11,679 nucleotides of DNA from Pseudomonadota bacterium (GCA_021791235.1 JAJYXA010000142.1:1-11679); one strand, 5' to 3'; shown: positions 1 through 7,281, counted from the first letter of the stretch. The notes: generated by a model from the sequence alone, not told the origin. Made by a program: numbers and translations.

Positions 1-12
1 TGGCCGACTGAG

Positions 13-1704
13 ATGAAGACACTCAAGACCGACATCCTCATCCTGGGCTCGGGCGGCGCCGGCCTGTTCGCGGCATTGCACGCGCACCAGGCGGCACCCG
101 AGCTCGACATCACCGTCGCGGTCAAGGGCCTGCTCGGCAAGTGCGGCTGCACGCGCATGGTGCAGGGCGGCTACAACGTGGCCCTGGCCGCGGGCGACTC
201 GATCGAGCGCCACTTCATGGACACCATCCTCGGCGGCAAGTGGCTGCCCGACCAGGATCTGGCCTGGCAGCTGGTGACCACGGCGGTGGAGCGGATCCGC
301 GAGCTGGAAAACGAGCTGGGCTGCTTCTTCGACCGCAACGCCGACGGCACCTTGCACCAGAAGGCCTTCGCCGGCCAGACCTTCGACCGCACCGTGCACA
401 AGGGCGATCTTACCGGCATCGAAATCATCAACCGCCTGGCGGAGCAGGTGTGGGCGCGCGACATCGGGCGCCTGGAGGACCACCGGGCGGTTGAGCTGAT
501 CCCCAGCGCCGACGGTTCGGCCCTGGCCGGCGTGCTGATGATCGACCTGGTCGAGGCCAAGGCGGTGCTGCTCGCCACCGGCGGCGGCCCGACCATGTAC
601 AAGTATCACACCCCCTCCGGCGACAAGAGCTGCGACGGCCTGGCGATGGCGCTGCGCGCCGGACTCGCGCTGCGCGACCTGGAGATGGTGCAGTTCCATC
701 CCACCGGCCTGCTCGCCGGGGCGCATACCCGGATGACCGGCACGGTGCTGGAGGAGGGGCTGCGCGGCGCCGGCGGCTATCTGTTGAACGGCGCCGGCGA
801 GCGCTTCATGCACCAGCACGATCCGCGCGGCGAGCGCGCCACCCGGGACGTCGTCTCGCGCGGCATCTTCGCCGAGATGCGCGCCGGGCACACCACGCCC
901 AACGGCGGCGTCTATATCGCGATGGGGCACCTCGGGCCGGAGAACGTGCGCCGGCAGTTCAAGGGCATGGTCGAGCGCTGCGCCGACAGCGGCTTCGACC
1001 TCGCCGCCGGCCGGGTCGAGGTGGTGCCCACCGCCCACTACATGATGGGCGGCGTGATCTTCGACGGCGACTGCCAGACCGCGCTGCCCGGCCTGTTCGC
1101 CGCCGGCGAGGACACCGGCGGCGTGCATGGCGCCAACCGCCTGGGCGGCAACGGCGTCGCCAATTCGACGGTGTTCGGCGGCATCGCCGGCGCCGCCATG
1201 GCGGCCTGGACGCGACAGGAAGGCGTGCACCGGGCGGCGGACCAGAGCGCGATCGCGGCGGCGGTCGAGCGCTGCACCCGGCCCTTCGGGGCCAAGCCCG
1301 GCGGCATCGAAGCCATCCGCGACGCGCTCTCCCAGACCATGTGGGACGACGTCGGCATCGTGCGCGAGCGCGCCGGCCTGGAACGCGCCCAGCGCCGCCT
1401 GGAGGAGCTGCAGGACGAGCTCCACGCCACCGGCGTGGCCGGCGGCGACCGCGGCTACAACCTCACCTGGCACGACTGGCTGAACCTCGACAGCCTGATC
1501 TCGGTCAGCCGCGCGATCACCGCCGCGGCCCTGGCCCGGGAAGATTCGCGCGGCGCCCATTACCGCTCCGATTTCCCGGAATCCGGCCGGCCCGAGGATT
1601 CGCGCTACACCGTGGTCCGCCAGGCGGGCGGGGGGCTGCATATCGACACCCAGCCGGTGCGCTTCACCCGGGTCCAGCCGGGGCAATCGCTGCTGACCGA
1701 ATGA
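13..1704 (+). CDS. FrdA/SdhA-family FAD-binding oxidoreductase
   Basis: A 563-residue flavoprotein of the fumarate reductase / succinate dehydrogenase / L-aspartate oxidase superfamily. Visible in order: the Rossmann dinucleotide motif GSGGAG (12-17); the QGG element (51-53); FHPTG (228-232); LRGAGG (250-255); RDVVSRG (278-284), whose Arg278 matches the SdhA proton-shuttle Arg; AHYMMGG (341-347); and the C-terminal FAD motif GANRLGGNG (373-381). The substrate residues His229, His342 and Arg376 are therefore kept. At the covalent-flavin position SdhA and FrdA have S-H-T, but here it is G45-C46-T47, so the FAD is probably not His-linked. E247-E248 replaces the T-E pair of SdhA. There is no signal peptide, so it should be cytoplasmic. 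A TGA at 9-11 may end an upstream gene one base before this ATG. slcC follows after 4 bases, indicating an operon. The family is firm; the substrate is unknown, and a dicarboxylate-like or sulfonate-related acid is only inferred from context. Confidence 0.9.
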   Translation: MKTLKTDILILGSGGAGLFAALHAHQAAPELDITVAVKGLLGKCGCTRMVQGGYNVALAAGDSIERHFMDTILGGKWLPDQDLAWQLVTTAVERIRELENELGCFFDRNADGTLHQKAFAGQTFDRTVHKGDLTGIEIINRLAEQVWARDIGRLEDHRAVELIPSADGSALAGVLMIDLVEAKAVLLATGGGPTMYKYHTPSGDKSCDGLAMALRAGLALRDLEMVQFHPTGLLAGAHTRMTGTVLEEGLRGAGGYLLNGAGERFMHQHDPRGERATRDVVSRGIFAEMRAGHTTPNGGVYIAMGHLGPENVRRQFKGMVERCADSGFDLAAGRVEVVPTAHYMMGGVIFDGDCQTALPGLFAAGEDTGGVHGANRLGGNGVANSTVFGGIAGAAMAAWTRQEGVHRAADQSAIAAAVERCTRPFGAKPGGIEAIRDALSQTMWDDVGIVRERAGLERAQRRLEELQDELHATGVAGGDRGYNLTWHDWLNLDSLISVSRAITAAALAREDSRGAHYRSDFPESGRPEDSRYTVVRQAGGGLHIDTQPVRFTRVQPGQSLLTE

Positions 1705-1708
1705 GACG

Positions 1709-2641
1709 ATGAAGAAGATAGTGATCAGCGAATTCATGGACGCGGCGGCGGTCGAGTCTCTGCGCAGCCGCTTCGATACCCGCTACGATCCGGCGCTGGT
1801 CGATCGGCGCGCCGAGCTGGCCGCCGGACTCGAAGATGCCGACGCCCTGATCGTCCGCAACCGCACCCGGGTCGATGCCGAGCTCTTGGCCGCGGCGCCG
1901 CGGCTCAAGGTGGTCGGGCGCCTGGGAGTGGGATTGGACAACATCGACCTTCCCCTCTGTCGTGAGCGGGGCGTGGCGGTGATTCCCGCGACCGGCGCCA
2001 ATGCCGCGGCGGTGGCGGAATACGTGCTGTGCACCGCCATGATGCTGCTGCGCGGCGCCTATCGTTCCTCGGCCGCGGTGGCCGCCGGACAGTGGCCGCG
2101 GCAGTCGCTCTCGGAGGGCCGGGAGATCGGCGGCAAGGAGATCGGCATCGTCGGTTTCGGCGGCATCGGCCGCCTCACCGCGCGGCTGGCGGGGGCACTG
2201 GGGATGCGCGTTGCCGCCTGCGACCCAGAGATCGCCGCCGATTCGCCGCTGTGGCGGAGCGAAGCGGCGCTGCGCCTGGAGCTAAACGAACTGCTGGAAA
2301 GGGCGGACGTCGTCTCGCTGCACATTCCGCTCACCGCCGCGACCCGCGGCCTGATCGGGGCGGCGCAACTGGCGCTGATGAAGCGCGACGCGGTGCTGAT
2401 CAACAGCGCGCGCGGCGGCACGGTCGACGAAGCCGCCCTGGCCGCCGCGCTCAGGGCCGGACAGTTGGGCGGCGCCGCGTTGGACGTGTTCGCCGACGAG
2501 CCGCTGGCGCCGGGTTCGCCGCTCACCGACTGCCCGAATTTGATCCTCACGCCGCACATCGCGGGCGTCAGCCGCGAAGCCAACCAGCGGGTGAGCAGCC
2601 TGATCGCCGAGCGCGTCGCGGCCCTGCTCGAATCCCTCTGA
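1709..2641 (+). CDS. slcC: D-2-hydroxyacid dehydrogenase, likely (S)-sulfolactate dehydrogenase
   Basis: A 310-residue NAD-dependent D-2-hydroxyacid dehydrogenase, the usual length for the family. The N-terminal catalytic half starts KIVISEFMD and contains IVRNRTRVD (48-56) and GRLGVGLDNID (70-80). The Rossmann motif is VGFGGIGR (148-155), with Asp172 ending the second strand, which favours NAD over NADP. The catalytic trio is Arg235 (NSARGG), Glu264 (DEP) and His283 (PHIAG). The ISEFMD start and NRTRVD segment match my memory of SlcC, which oxidises (S)-3-sulfolactate to 3-sulfopyruvate in Chromohalobacter-type sulfolactate degradation. The adjacent comC-like gene strengthens this reading. 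The ATG lies 4 bases after the flavoprotein stop, so translation is probably coupled. The general class is certain. The sulfolactate assignment is moderately sure; a phosphoglycerate or other hydroxyacid dehydrogenase is the alternative. Confidence 0.8.
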   Translation: MKKIVISEFMDAAAVESLRSRFDTRYDPALVDRRAELAAGLEDADALIVRNRTRVDAELLAAAPRLKVVGRLGVGLDNIDLPLCRERGVAVIPATGANAAAVAEYVLCTAMMLLRGAYRSSAAVAAGQWPRQSLSEGREIGGKEIGIVGFGGIGRLTARLAGALGMRVAACDPEIAADSPLWRSEAALRLELNELLERADVVSLHIPLTAATRGLIGAAQLALMKRDAVLINSARGGTVDEAALAAALRAGQLGGAALDVFADEPLAPGSPLTDCPNLILTPHIAGVSREANQRVSSLIAERVAALLESL

Positions 2642-2672
2642 ACGATTTCTGAAAACGCCGCTGGAGTTCATC

Positions 2673-3674
2673 GTGCCGAATCACACCCCGGAACATCTCA
2701 CCGATCTGGTCACCCGCGCCCTGTGCCGAGCCGGCGCATCGAGAGCCATGGCCGAGGCCACCGCCAGGGCGCTGGTCTATGCCGAGACCCAGGGCCTGTC
2801 TTCCCACGGCCTGTCCCGCGTCGCCCAGTACGCCGCGCACCTGCGCAACGGCCGGGCCGACGGCGCCGCGGTGGCCCGGCTCGTCAGGGGCAAGGCCGCC
2901 GCCTGCCTGATCGACGCCGCTTCGGGTCTGGCCTATCCCGCCTGCGAATTGGCGGTGCATGAAGCCATCGACCGCGCCCGGGAGAGCGGCGCCTGTTTCG
3001 CCGCGGTCACCGACAGCCACCATTTCGGCGCCGCCGGCTATCACCTCGAAGCGGTGGCCGAGGCGAAGATGGTCGGCCTGGCTTTCGCCAACTCGCCGGC
3101 GGCGATGCCCGCCTGGGGCGGCAAGCGCGCCCTGTTCGGGACTAACCCGATCGCCGCGGCCTTTCCGAGAAAGACTGCGCCAGCCTTGATGATCGACCTG
3201 TCGCTGTCCGAGGTGGCCAGGGGAAAACTGATGATCGCGGCCAAGAAGGGCGAAGCCATTCCGCTGGGCTGGGCGCTGGACGCCGAGGGCCGGCCGACCA
3301 CCGACCCGAAGGCCGGTCTGGCCGGCACCATGATGCCGGCCGGCGGCGTCAAGGGGGCGATGCTGGCGCTGATGGTCGAATTGCTCTGCTGTGCCCTCTC
3401 CGGTGCCGCCTTCGGCTTCGAGGCCGATTCCTTCTTCGTCGATGAGGGCAACCGGCCGCGCATCGGCCAGGCTTTCCTGGTCATCGACCCGGACGCCCTG
3501 GCCGGCAGCGAGATCTTTTTCGAGCGCATGGAGACGCTGATCGCGGCGATGCTGGCCGACCCCGGCGTGCGCCTGCCAGGCGTCCGGCGCCTGGCGCTGG
3601 CCGAGGCATCGCGCCGCCAGGGCATCGAAATCCCCGCCGCGCTGCTGGCCGATCTGGAGCGCCTGGCGTCCTGA
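2673..3674 (+). CDS. comC: Ldh2-family dehydrogenase, likely (R)-sulfolactate dehydrogenase ComC
   Basis: A 333-residue member of the malate / L-lactate dehydrogenase type 2 (Ldh2) family, whose fold is unrelated to classical Rossmann dehydrogenases. Seen in order: LSSHGLSR (42-49); DSHHFGAAGYH (114-124), with the expected catalytic His near 116; GTNPIA (156-161); LSLSEVARGK (176-185); and GGVKGAML (224-231). ComC reduces 3-sulfopyruvate to (R)-3-sulfolactate with NAD(P)H. Paired with SlcC it converts the S enantiomer to the R enantiomer, the substrate of sulfolyase SuyAB. Other members act on malate, ureidoglycolate or 2,3-diketogulonate, so the symbol depends on the slcC neighbour. GTG is chosen as start because CTGGAG (2661-2666) lies six bases upstream and the N-terminus then fits the family length. 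The gene follows slcC by 31 bases in the same operon. Confidence 0.78.
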   Translation: MPNHTPEHLTDLVTRALCRAGASRAMAEATARALVYAETQGLSSHGLSRVAQYAAHLRNGRADGAAVARLVRGKAAACLIDAASGLAYPACELAVHEAIDRARESGACFAAVTDSHHFGAAGYHLEAVAEAKMVGLAFANSPAAMPAWGGKRALFGTNPIAAAFPRKTAPALMIDLSLSEVARGKLMIAAKKGEAIPLGWALDAEGRPTTDPKAGLAGTMMPAGGVKGAMLALMVELLCCALSGAAFGFEADSFFVDEGNRPRIGQAFLVIDPDALAGSEIFFERMETLIAAMLADPGVRLPGVRRLALAEASRRQGIEIPAALLADLERLAS

Positions 3675-3824
3675 TTGACGGTCTGCGTGGCCCGCCTGAC
3701 GCCCGCAGCAGCCCGATTATTGGTAAGCTGCCGGCCCCGGCCGGCGCGCCTTGATCCCGCGCCGAGCTTTGTCCCGATTCGGGAAAAAGCACCGCTTCCG
3801 CCCACGGATCGCGAAGGAACATCC
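3675..3824 (+). promoter_or_regulatory. Hairpin-rich leader before the EamA transporter
   Basis: This 150-base non-coding stretch between comC and the transporter holds three inverted repeats in series: GCCGGC (3730-3735) with GCCGGC (3740-3745), GGCGCG (3743-3748) with CGCGCC (3758-3763), and TCCCG (3772-3776) with CGGGA (3780-3784). The first two overlap and are mutually exclusive. No run of T follows any of them, so a standard terminator is not evident. The frame is open through here from a TTG at 3675, but the predicted peptide is Arg/Pro-rich and unlike a transporter N-terminus. It may be an mRNA leader or a weak transcription boundary, or chance pairing in GC-rich DNA. Confidence 0.3.
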
Positions 3825-4733
3825 TTGTCCATCGAATCACCGGCGCGCACGCCGGAAGAAACCTGGAACAACACCAAGGGCTTCGCGGCAGCGGCGATGG
3901 TGGTGGTGTTCTGGTCCGGCTTCAACATCGTGTCGCGCTTGGGCGGCAGAAGCGCGCTGACGCCCTTCGACATGGCAGCCATCCGCTTCGGCGTCTCGGG
4001 CCTGCTGTTTTTCCCCTTCTTCGTCTTCGGGCGGCGCACCATCACCTGGCTGCAATCGACGATCCTGGCCGCCTTGGGTGGGCTGGGTTATGCCCTGTTC
4101 GTCTATTCGGGATTTTCGCTGGCACCCGCCGCGCATGCCGGCATCCTGGTTAATGGCGGCATTCCGTTTGCGACGGCGCTGCTCTCCTGGGCGGTGCTGG
4201 GTTACCGGCCGGGGCGCCGGGCGCAGTTCTCGTTGCTGGTTGCGGCGCTGGGCATCGCCTTGATCGGCATTCAGAGCTTCAGCCAGGACGATGGTGCCGG
4301 CGCCAGTCAGTGGCTGGGGGATCTGTTCTTTCTTTGCGCGGCGACCTGTTACGCATCGTTCGGATTGCTGCTGAAACGCTGGCGGGTTCATCCTTGGGAA
4401 ACCACGGTCGGGGTAGCGACGCTGTCGATGCTGGTCTATCTGCCCATCTATTTCCTGTTTCTGCCCAAGGCCGTGACTTCGGTCGCCACTTCGCAGATTC
4501 TGATGCAGTGCCTGTACCAGGGAGTGATTGCGGCCTCGATCGCCGGTCTGCTCTATACCTACGCCAACCAGACGATCGGGCCAATGAAGGCTTCGCTGAT
4601 GCTGGCCCTGGTGCCTGGGGCGTCTGCCGTTGCGGCGGTCCCCCTGCTGGGCGAACCGCTGGGCAGGGGGACGCTGCTGGGCGTCGCGCTGGTGACTTGC
4701 GGCGCCGTGCTCGGAACTACGGCCGTCAAATGA
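3825..4733 (+). CDS. EamA/DMT-superfamily transporter
   Basis: A 302-residue inner-membrane protein of the drug/metabolite transporter superfamily (EamA type). About ten hydrophobic segments form two five-helix halves, roughly residues 19-38, 50-68, 75-95, 100-122, 130-150, 162-180, 190-212, 222-245, 250-270 and 277-297. Typical marks are FWSGFN near the first helix, and PGASAVAAVPLLGEPLG before the last helix, the usual place of the EamA P-G-E signature. The start is TTG at 3825 because GAAGGA (3813-3818) sits six bases upstream and the protein then has family length. Starting at 3675 would add a 50-residue tail with no transporter features. It lies downstream of the sulfolactate-type genes on the same strand, so export or uptake of a related metabolite is possible but not shown. 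Substrates cannot be read from EamA sequence. Confidence 0.88.
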   Translation: MSIESPARTPEETWNNTKGFAAAAMVVVFWSGFNIVSRLGGRSALTPFDMAAIRFGVSGLLFFPFFVFGRRTITWLQSTILAALGGLGYALFVYSGFSLAPAAHAGILVNGGIPFATALLSWAVLGYRPGRRAQFSLLVAALGIALIGIQSFSQDDGAGASQWLGDLFFLCAATCYASFGLLLKRWRVHPWETTVGVATLSMLVYLPIYFLFLPKAVTSVATSQILMQCLYQGVIAASIAGLLYTYANQTIGPMKASLMLALVPGASAVAAVPLLGEPLGRGTLLGVALVTCGAVLGTTAVK

Positions 4734-4776
4734 CTCAGGCGGGAGCCCGTTTGAACCAGCCCGCAGCAGGACCGGC

Positions 4777-5286
4777 TCACTCCACCGTGATCAGCTTGCG
4801 CACCTTGAGAAACTGACCGGGCGGCGCCGCCGTCGTGGTGGTGAGCAGCTTGCCCTGGTATTCGTAGGTCACTCGGTAGCCGGCGGGCGGGCCGGCCTCG
4901 TAGATCGTATGGCATTCCTGCTGGGGACCGGCGTCACCCGAGCCGACGCGGTCGCCGACCATCGCGCCGGCGACCGCGCCGGCGATGGTGGTGGCATCCT
5001 TGCCGTGGCCGCCGCCGAAGCGCGAGCCGAGCAGCGCTCCGGTCAGACCGCCGAGGACGGCGCCGGCGGTATTGTGATCGGGGGCAGGCGGAGCCGCCAC
5101 CTGGGAGCAGACCTGGCGGGGCACGACCGGCCCCGGTATCGGCTTGGAATCCAGCACCCGCGCGAACTCCGTGCTGTCCTGGATGACGTCGGACGACTGG
5201 GGCAGAGTGTCGAGGGGCCGTTCCCGGTATTCGGCCATGCTCGTCAGGGGAAGCAGCAAGGCCGCGATGAGCAAGGTGCGTTTCAT
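4777..5286 (-). CDS. Exported glycine-zipper 2TM protein
   Basis: A 169-residue predicted envelope protein. Residues 1-18 are a signal peptide (MKRTLLIAALLLPLTSMA) with likely cleavage after SMA. There is no lipobox Cys, so it is probably not a lipoprotein. Residues 73-115 form a glycine zipper: AGAVLGGLTGALLG followed after a GGGHGKD linker by IAGAVAGAMVGDRVG, as in the Rick_17kDa / glycine-zipper 2TM family. Two cysteines, Cys60 and Cys125, flank the zipper and could form a disulfide. The C-terminal segment GYRVTYEYQGKLLTTTT is typical of betaproteobacterial members. AAAGGACC stands about nine bases before the ATG. It is 15 bases downstream of the YYPYV gene, probably one transcript. It converges on the EamA gene over a 43-base gap with no clear terminator. 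Members are mostly uncharacterised outer-membrane-associated proteins. Confidence 0.85.
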   Translation of the reverse strand: MKRTLLIAALLLPLTSMAEYRERPLDTLPQSSDVIQDSTEFARVLDSKPIPGPVVPRQVCSQVAAPPAPDHNTAGAVLGGLTGALLGSRFGGGHGKDATTIAGAVAGAMVGDRVGSGDAGPQQECHTIYEAGPPAGYRVTYEYQGKLLTTTTAAPPGQFLKVRKLITVE

Positions 5287-5301
5287 GTGTTCAGGTCCTT
5301 T

Positions 5302-5778
5302 CTATTGGCCGGACGGGGCCGGGGAAACCTTTTCCCATCCCACCTGGCATCGTTTCACGTAAGGGTAATAACCCTTGGGTTTGCCGCAGAAATACCACCA
5401 CTGGCCGTCGGAAACCTGACTGTCTGGCGCCGCCGACGCGGGTGGCGGCGGCAACCAGACCGTGGGCGTTTGGACGTATTGGGTGACGACGGCGGGTGCC
5501 GGATAATACACCGGCGGGCTGTAACTGTAGACGGGCTGGGCAGGGTAATACGTGCTGCTGGGCTGCAGCGCCGACCAGAGCAGGGCCGGGCCGAACAGCA
5601 GGCCGAGTCCCGCGCCGAAATCGTCGTCGCCGTGGTCGTCGCCGCGGTCGCCACGAAAACCGCCGTGCCAGCCGCGCTCGCCATGAAAACGATCGCCGTC
5701 GCGATCGGCCCAGGCCGGCAACGATGCCGCCGATACCGCCACCGCCAAGGCCAGCAGTGCCGCTCTCGTGCGGTTCAT
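5302..5778 (-). CDS. Exported YYPYV-motif small protein
   Basis: A 158-residue predicted exported protein of unknown function. Residues 1-24 are a signal peptide ending LPAWA. The mature protein begins with a charged Asp/Arg/Gly/His-rich segment (25-56), has a short hydrophobic patch GAGLGLLFGPALLWSAL (56-71), and then a Tyr/Pro-rich region with repeated Y-Y-P and P-V-Y (77-103). The end, WWYFCGKPKGYYPYVKRC then GW and V-P (127-152), matches a motif I know from many betaproteobacterial envelope proteins, with paired Cys131 and Cys144. The ATG at 5778 is chosen because AAAGGAGA (5784-5791) precedes it and the signal peptide starts there; the frame opens further upstream without such features. 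It lies between the ATP-grasp gene (86 bases upstream) and the glycine-zipper gene (15 bases downstream). Confidence 0.82.
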   Translation of the reverse strand: MNRTRAALLALAVAVSAASLPAWADRDGDRFHGERGWHGGFRGDRGDDHGDDDFGAGLGLLFGPALLWSALQPSSTYYPAQPVYSYSPPVYYPAPAVVTQYVQTPTVWLPPPPASAAPDSQVSDGQWWYFCGKPKGYYPYVKRCQVGWEKVSPAPSGQ

Positions 5779-5864
5779 GTGCGTCTCCTTTCGTATAGGC
5801 ATAGCGCCGATCTCGAACATGGCGACAGGATAGCAAACGCACTCGAAGGGATTATTTCCCACTC

Positions 5865-7157
5865 TTACGGCGAGCCGTCATTTTGTAAACAAATGTTGCC
5901 TCGTCCGCGCTCCAGCGCAGCGGACAGCAAGGCCCGAAAGGCGGCGAACACCTTGCGCATCTGGGTCTGCTTGTAGGGGAAAACATCGACCGGATCCAGT
6001 GCATGGACGAAACCGCTGTTGTCGAGTTCGAAAACCAGCAGGCGCCCGTCCCGGGTCTCGGCGCAATCGACGACCAGATAGTCGAGCTCGAAACGTTCCG
6101 CGACGGCCCGCAAGGCAGCATCGTGGCGCCTGGCGAAGCCTTCGTCGAAGCCGCTCATGAACGCTGCCTCCTCGGCGCGCTTGCCGGCGTCTTCCGCCAT
6201 CCCCGCATTCAGATAATGGACCATCCAGTGCGCCGAGACGGCCATGTGACAAGCGAATGCGCGGCCCCCGATCAGGACGATCCGGTATTTCCGGTATTGC
6301 CCGTCCGGATCGCGGTAATCGACGAATCGGGAGACATAGAAATCGTCTCCCGGCACGGTGCGCAGATAGGTGGCCAGCTCTTCGGCAGCGTCGAGCCTGG
6401 ACAGGTCCCGGCCGGCGTGGGAGTCGAGCGGCCGGACCAGGACCGGGAAGTCGTCGCCAGCGATGATGGCGCTCATCGTTCGCTCGCCGCGGCTGAGCTG
6501 CGCCAGGGTCTGCCGATCGACGCGGGCGGTGCAGGGCATGATCAGTCCGGGTATCGATCCGAGCCTGGCGCTGGCGCCGTCCCGGGACAGGCGGGCGATC
6601 CTGTCGGGCGCGTTCAGCACCGGCCGCGGCCAGGATGCGGCCAGGCGTCCGAGTTCCTCGAGCAGCGCGCGATTCTGCTCGGACTGGCATACGGCGATGA
6701 ACAGCAGGTCGTGATCGGGCAGCGCGGCGGTCAGGCTGGGCGACAGCGGCAGATCCGCGCCGAGATAGAGCAGATCGAGCGCGACGTCCGAGTCCTCCAG
6801 CAGGAATTCGACCGGCGTGTTGTCCAGCATCGGACCGGGGCAGGTGATGACGAGCAGTCTGATCCCGACCCCGTCGCCGGCGCCCGGAAGCCGATAGAGC
6901 GCTTGCAACGCAATCGCCTTGGCCTGCATCTCCAGACCGAGGTTCCGATCGCCGAGCAGCTGACAGATCATCGACAGGTCCATCAGCAGTTGGGCGGGAT
7001 TGGCGTTGGCCGCAGCGCGTTCGATCAAGCCGGCGAGATCTTCGCCTTTGCCGGCGGCGATGGTCCGCATCAGCGCGGGCAGACCGATCAGCGGCTTGTG
7101 GTCGCCGGCGGCGGGCGGCGGCGCGGAGACGGGGGCAGGCGGCGGGGCGTGGCTCAT
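5865..7157 (-). CDS. TPR-like / ATP-grasp-like protein of unknown function
   Basis: A 430-residue cytoplasmic protein. Residues 1-20 are Pro/Ala-rich. Residues 25-92 are helical and TPR-like, including LLMDLSMICQLLGDRNLGLEMQAKA in outline. A middle region begins RLLVITCPGPMLDNTPVEFLL in outline (100-120), with DHDLLFIAVCQSEQNR following. The C-terminal half resembles RimK/glutathione-synthetase ATP-grasp folds: NAPDRIARLSRD (182-193), FPVLVRPLDSHAG (237-249), FYVSRFVDYRD (273-283), YRIVLIGGRAFACHMAV (291-307) and VVDCAETRDGRLLVFELDN (362-380), whose Glu377, Asp379 and Asn380 sit where Mg-ATP ligands are expected. It belongs to a proteobacterial family I recognise, often annotated only as a TPR protein; the ligase substrate is unknown to me. 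The ATG at 7157 has no strong ribosome site. It is divergent from ompR and heads the minus-strand block. The last residues, ICLQNDGSP, look non-conserved. Confidence 0.85.
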   Translation of the reverse strand: MSHAPPPAPVSAPPPAAGDHKPLIGLPALMRTIAAGKGEDLAGLIERAAANANPAQLLMDLSMICQLLGDRNLGLEMQAKAIALQALYRLPGAGDGVGIRLLVITCPGPMLDNTPVEFLLEDSDVALDLLYLGADLPLSPSLTAALPDHDLLFIAVCQSEQNRALLEELGRLAASWPRPVLNAPDRIARLSRDGASARLGSIPGLIMPCTARVDRQTLAQLSRGERTMSAIIAGDDFPVLVRPLDSHAGRDLSRLDAAEELATYLRTVPGDDFYVSRFVDYRDPDGQYRKYRIVLIGGRAFACHMAVSAHWMVHYLNAGMAEDAGKRAEEAAFMSGFDEGFARRHDAALRAVAERFELDYLVVDCAETRDGRLLVFELDNSGFVHALDPVDVFPYKQTQMRKVFAAFRALLSAALERGRGNICLQNDGSP

Positions 7158-7220
7158 TTTGCGTGACGGCCGGCTGGATTTCAGCGGCCATGTTAGCCGA
7201 AAGCTGATAGCCTGAGCGCC

Positions 7221-7236
7221 GGTAACACCTGGTAAT
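7221..7236 (+). promoter_or_regulatory. Tandem GGTAA repeats, possible OmpR-type operator
   Basis: In the 124-base divergent gap between the ATP-grasp gene and ompR, GGTAAC (7221-7226) and GGTAAT (7231-7236) repeat exactly 10 bases apart, then AAAT. OmpR-family dimers bind tandem half-sites about one helical turn apart, and GTAAC-like cores occur in known E. coli OmpR sites. A flanking direct repeat GCGCCGG lies at 7216-7222 and 7244-7250. The position, 45-60 bases before the ompR start, would suit autoregulation, and possibly control of the divergent gene. No convincing sigma70 -35 was found for either direction. This is inference from spacing and motif. Confidence 0.4.
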
Positions 7237-7281
7237 AAATCCTGCGCCGGCCGCGCCCGGTCTTGAAGATAAACTTCCGCC

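Noticed and set aside
3675..3824. N-terminal extension of the transporter from TTG at 3675
   Set aside because: The peptide is Arg/Pro-rich with no family similarity, and TTG at 3825 has a strong ribosome site.
3041..4045. 334-codon minus-strand frame across comC and the transporter
   Set aside because: Antisense to well-conserved genes and rich in Arg, Ser and Ala without motifs.
4734..4776. Bidirectional terminator between the convergent EamA and glycine-zipper genes
   Set aside because: Only a weak GCGGG/CCCGC pairing (4739-4743 with 4760-4764) and no T-run.
4909..5976. 355-codon plus-strand frame across the two small exported-protein genes
   Set aside because: Antisense to two genes with signal peptides and ribosome sites; composition is shadow-like.
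6003..7166. 387-codon open frame antisense to the ATP-grasp gene
   Set aside because: No domain motifs, composition typical of antisense shadow, no ribosome site; the minus-strand gene explains the region.
7158..7281. Consensus sigma70 promoter for ompR or the ATP-grasp gene
   Set aside because: AT-rich elements such as TAATAA and GATAAA are present, but no -35 at proper spacing was found in either direction.
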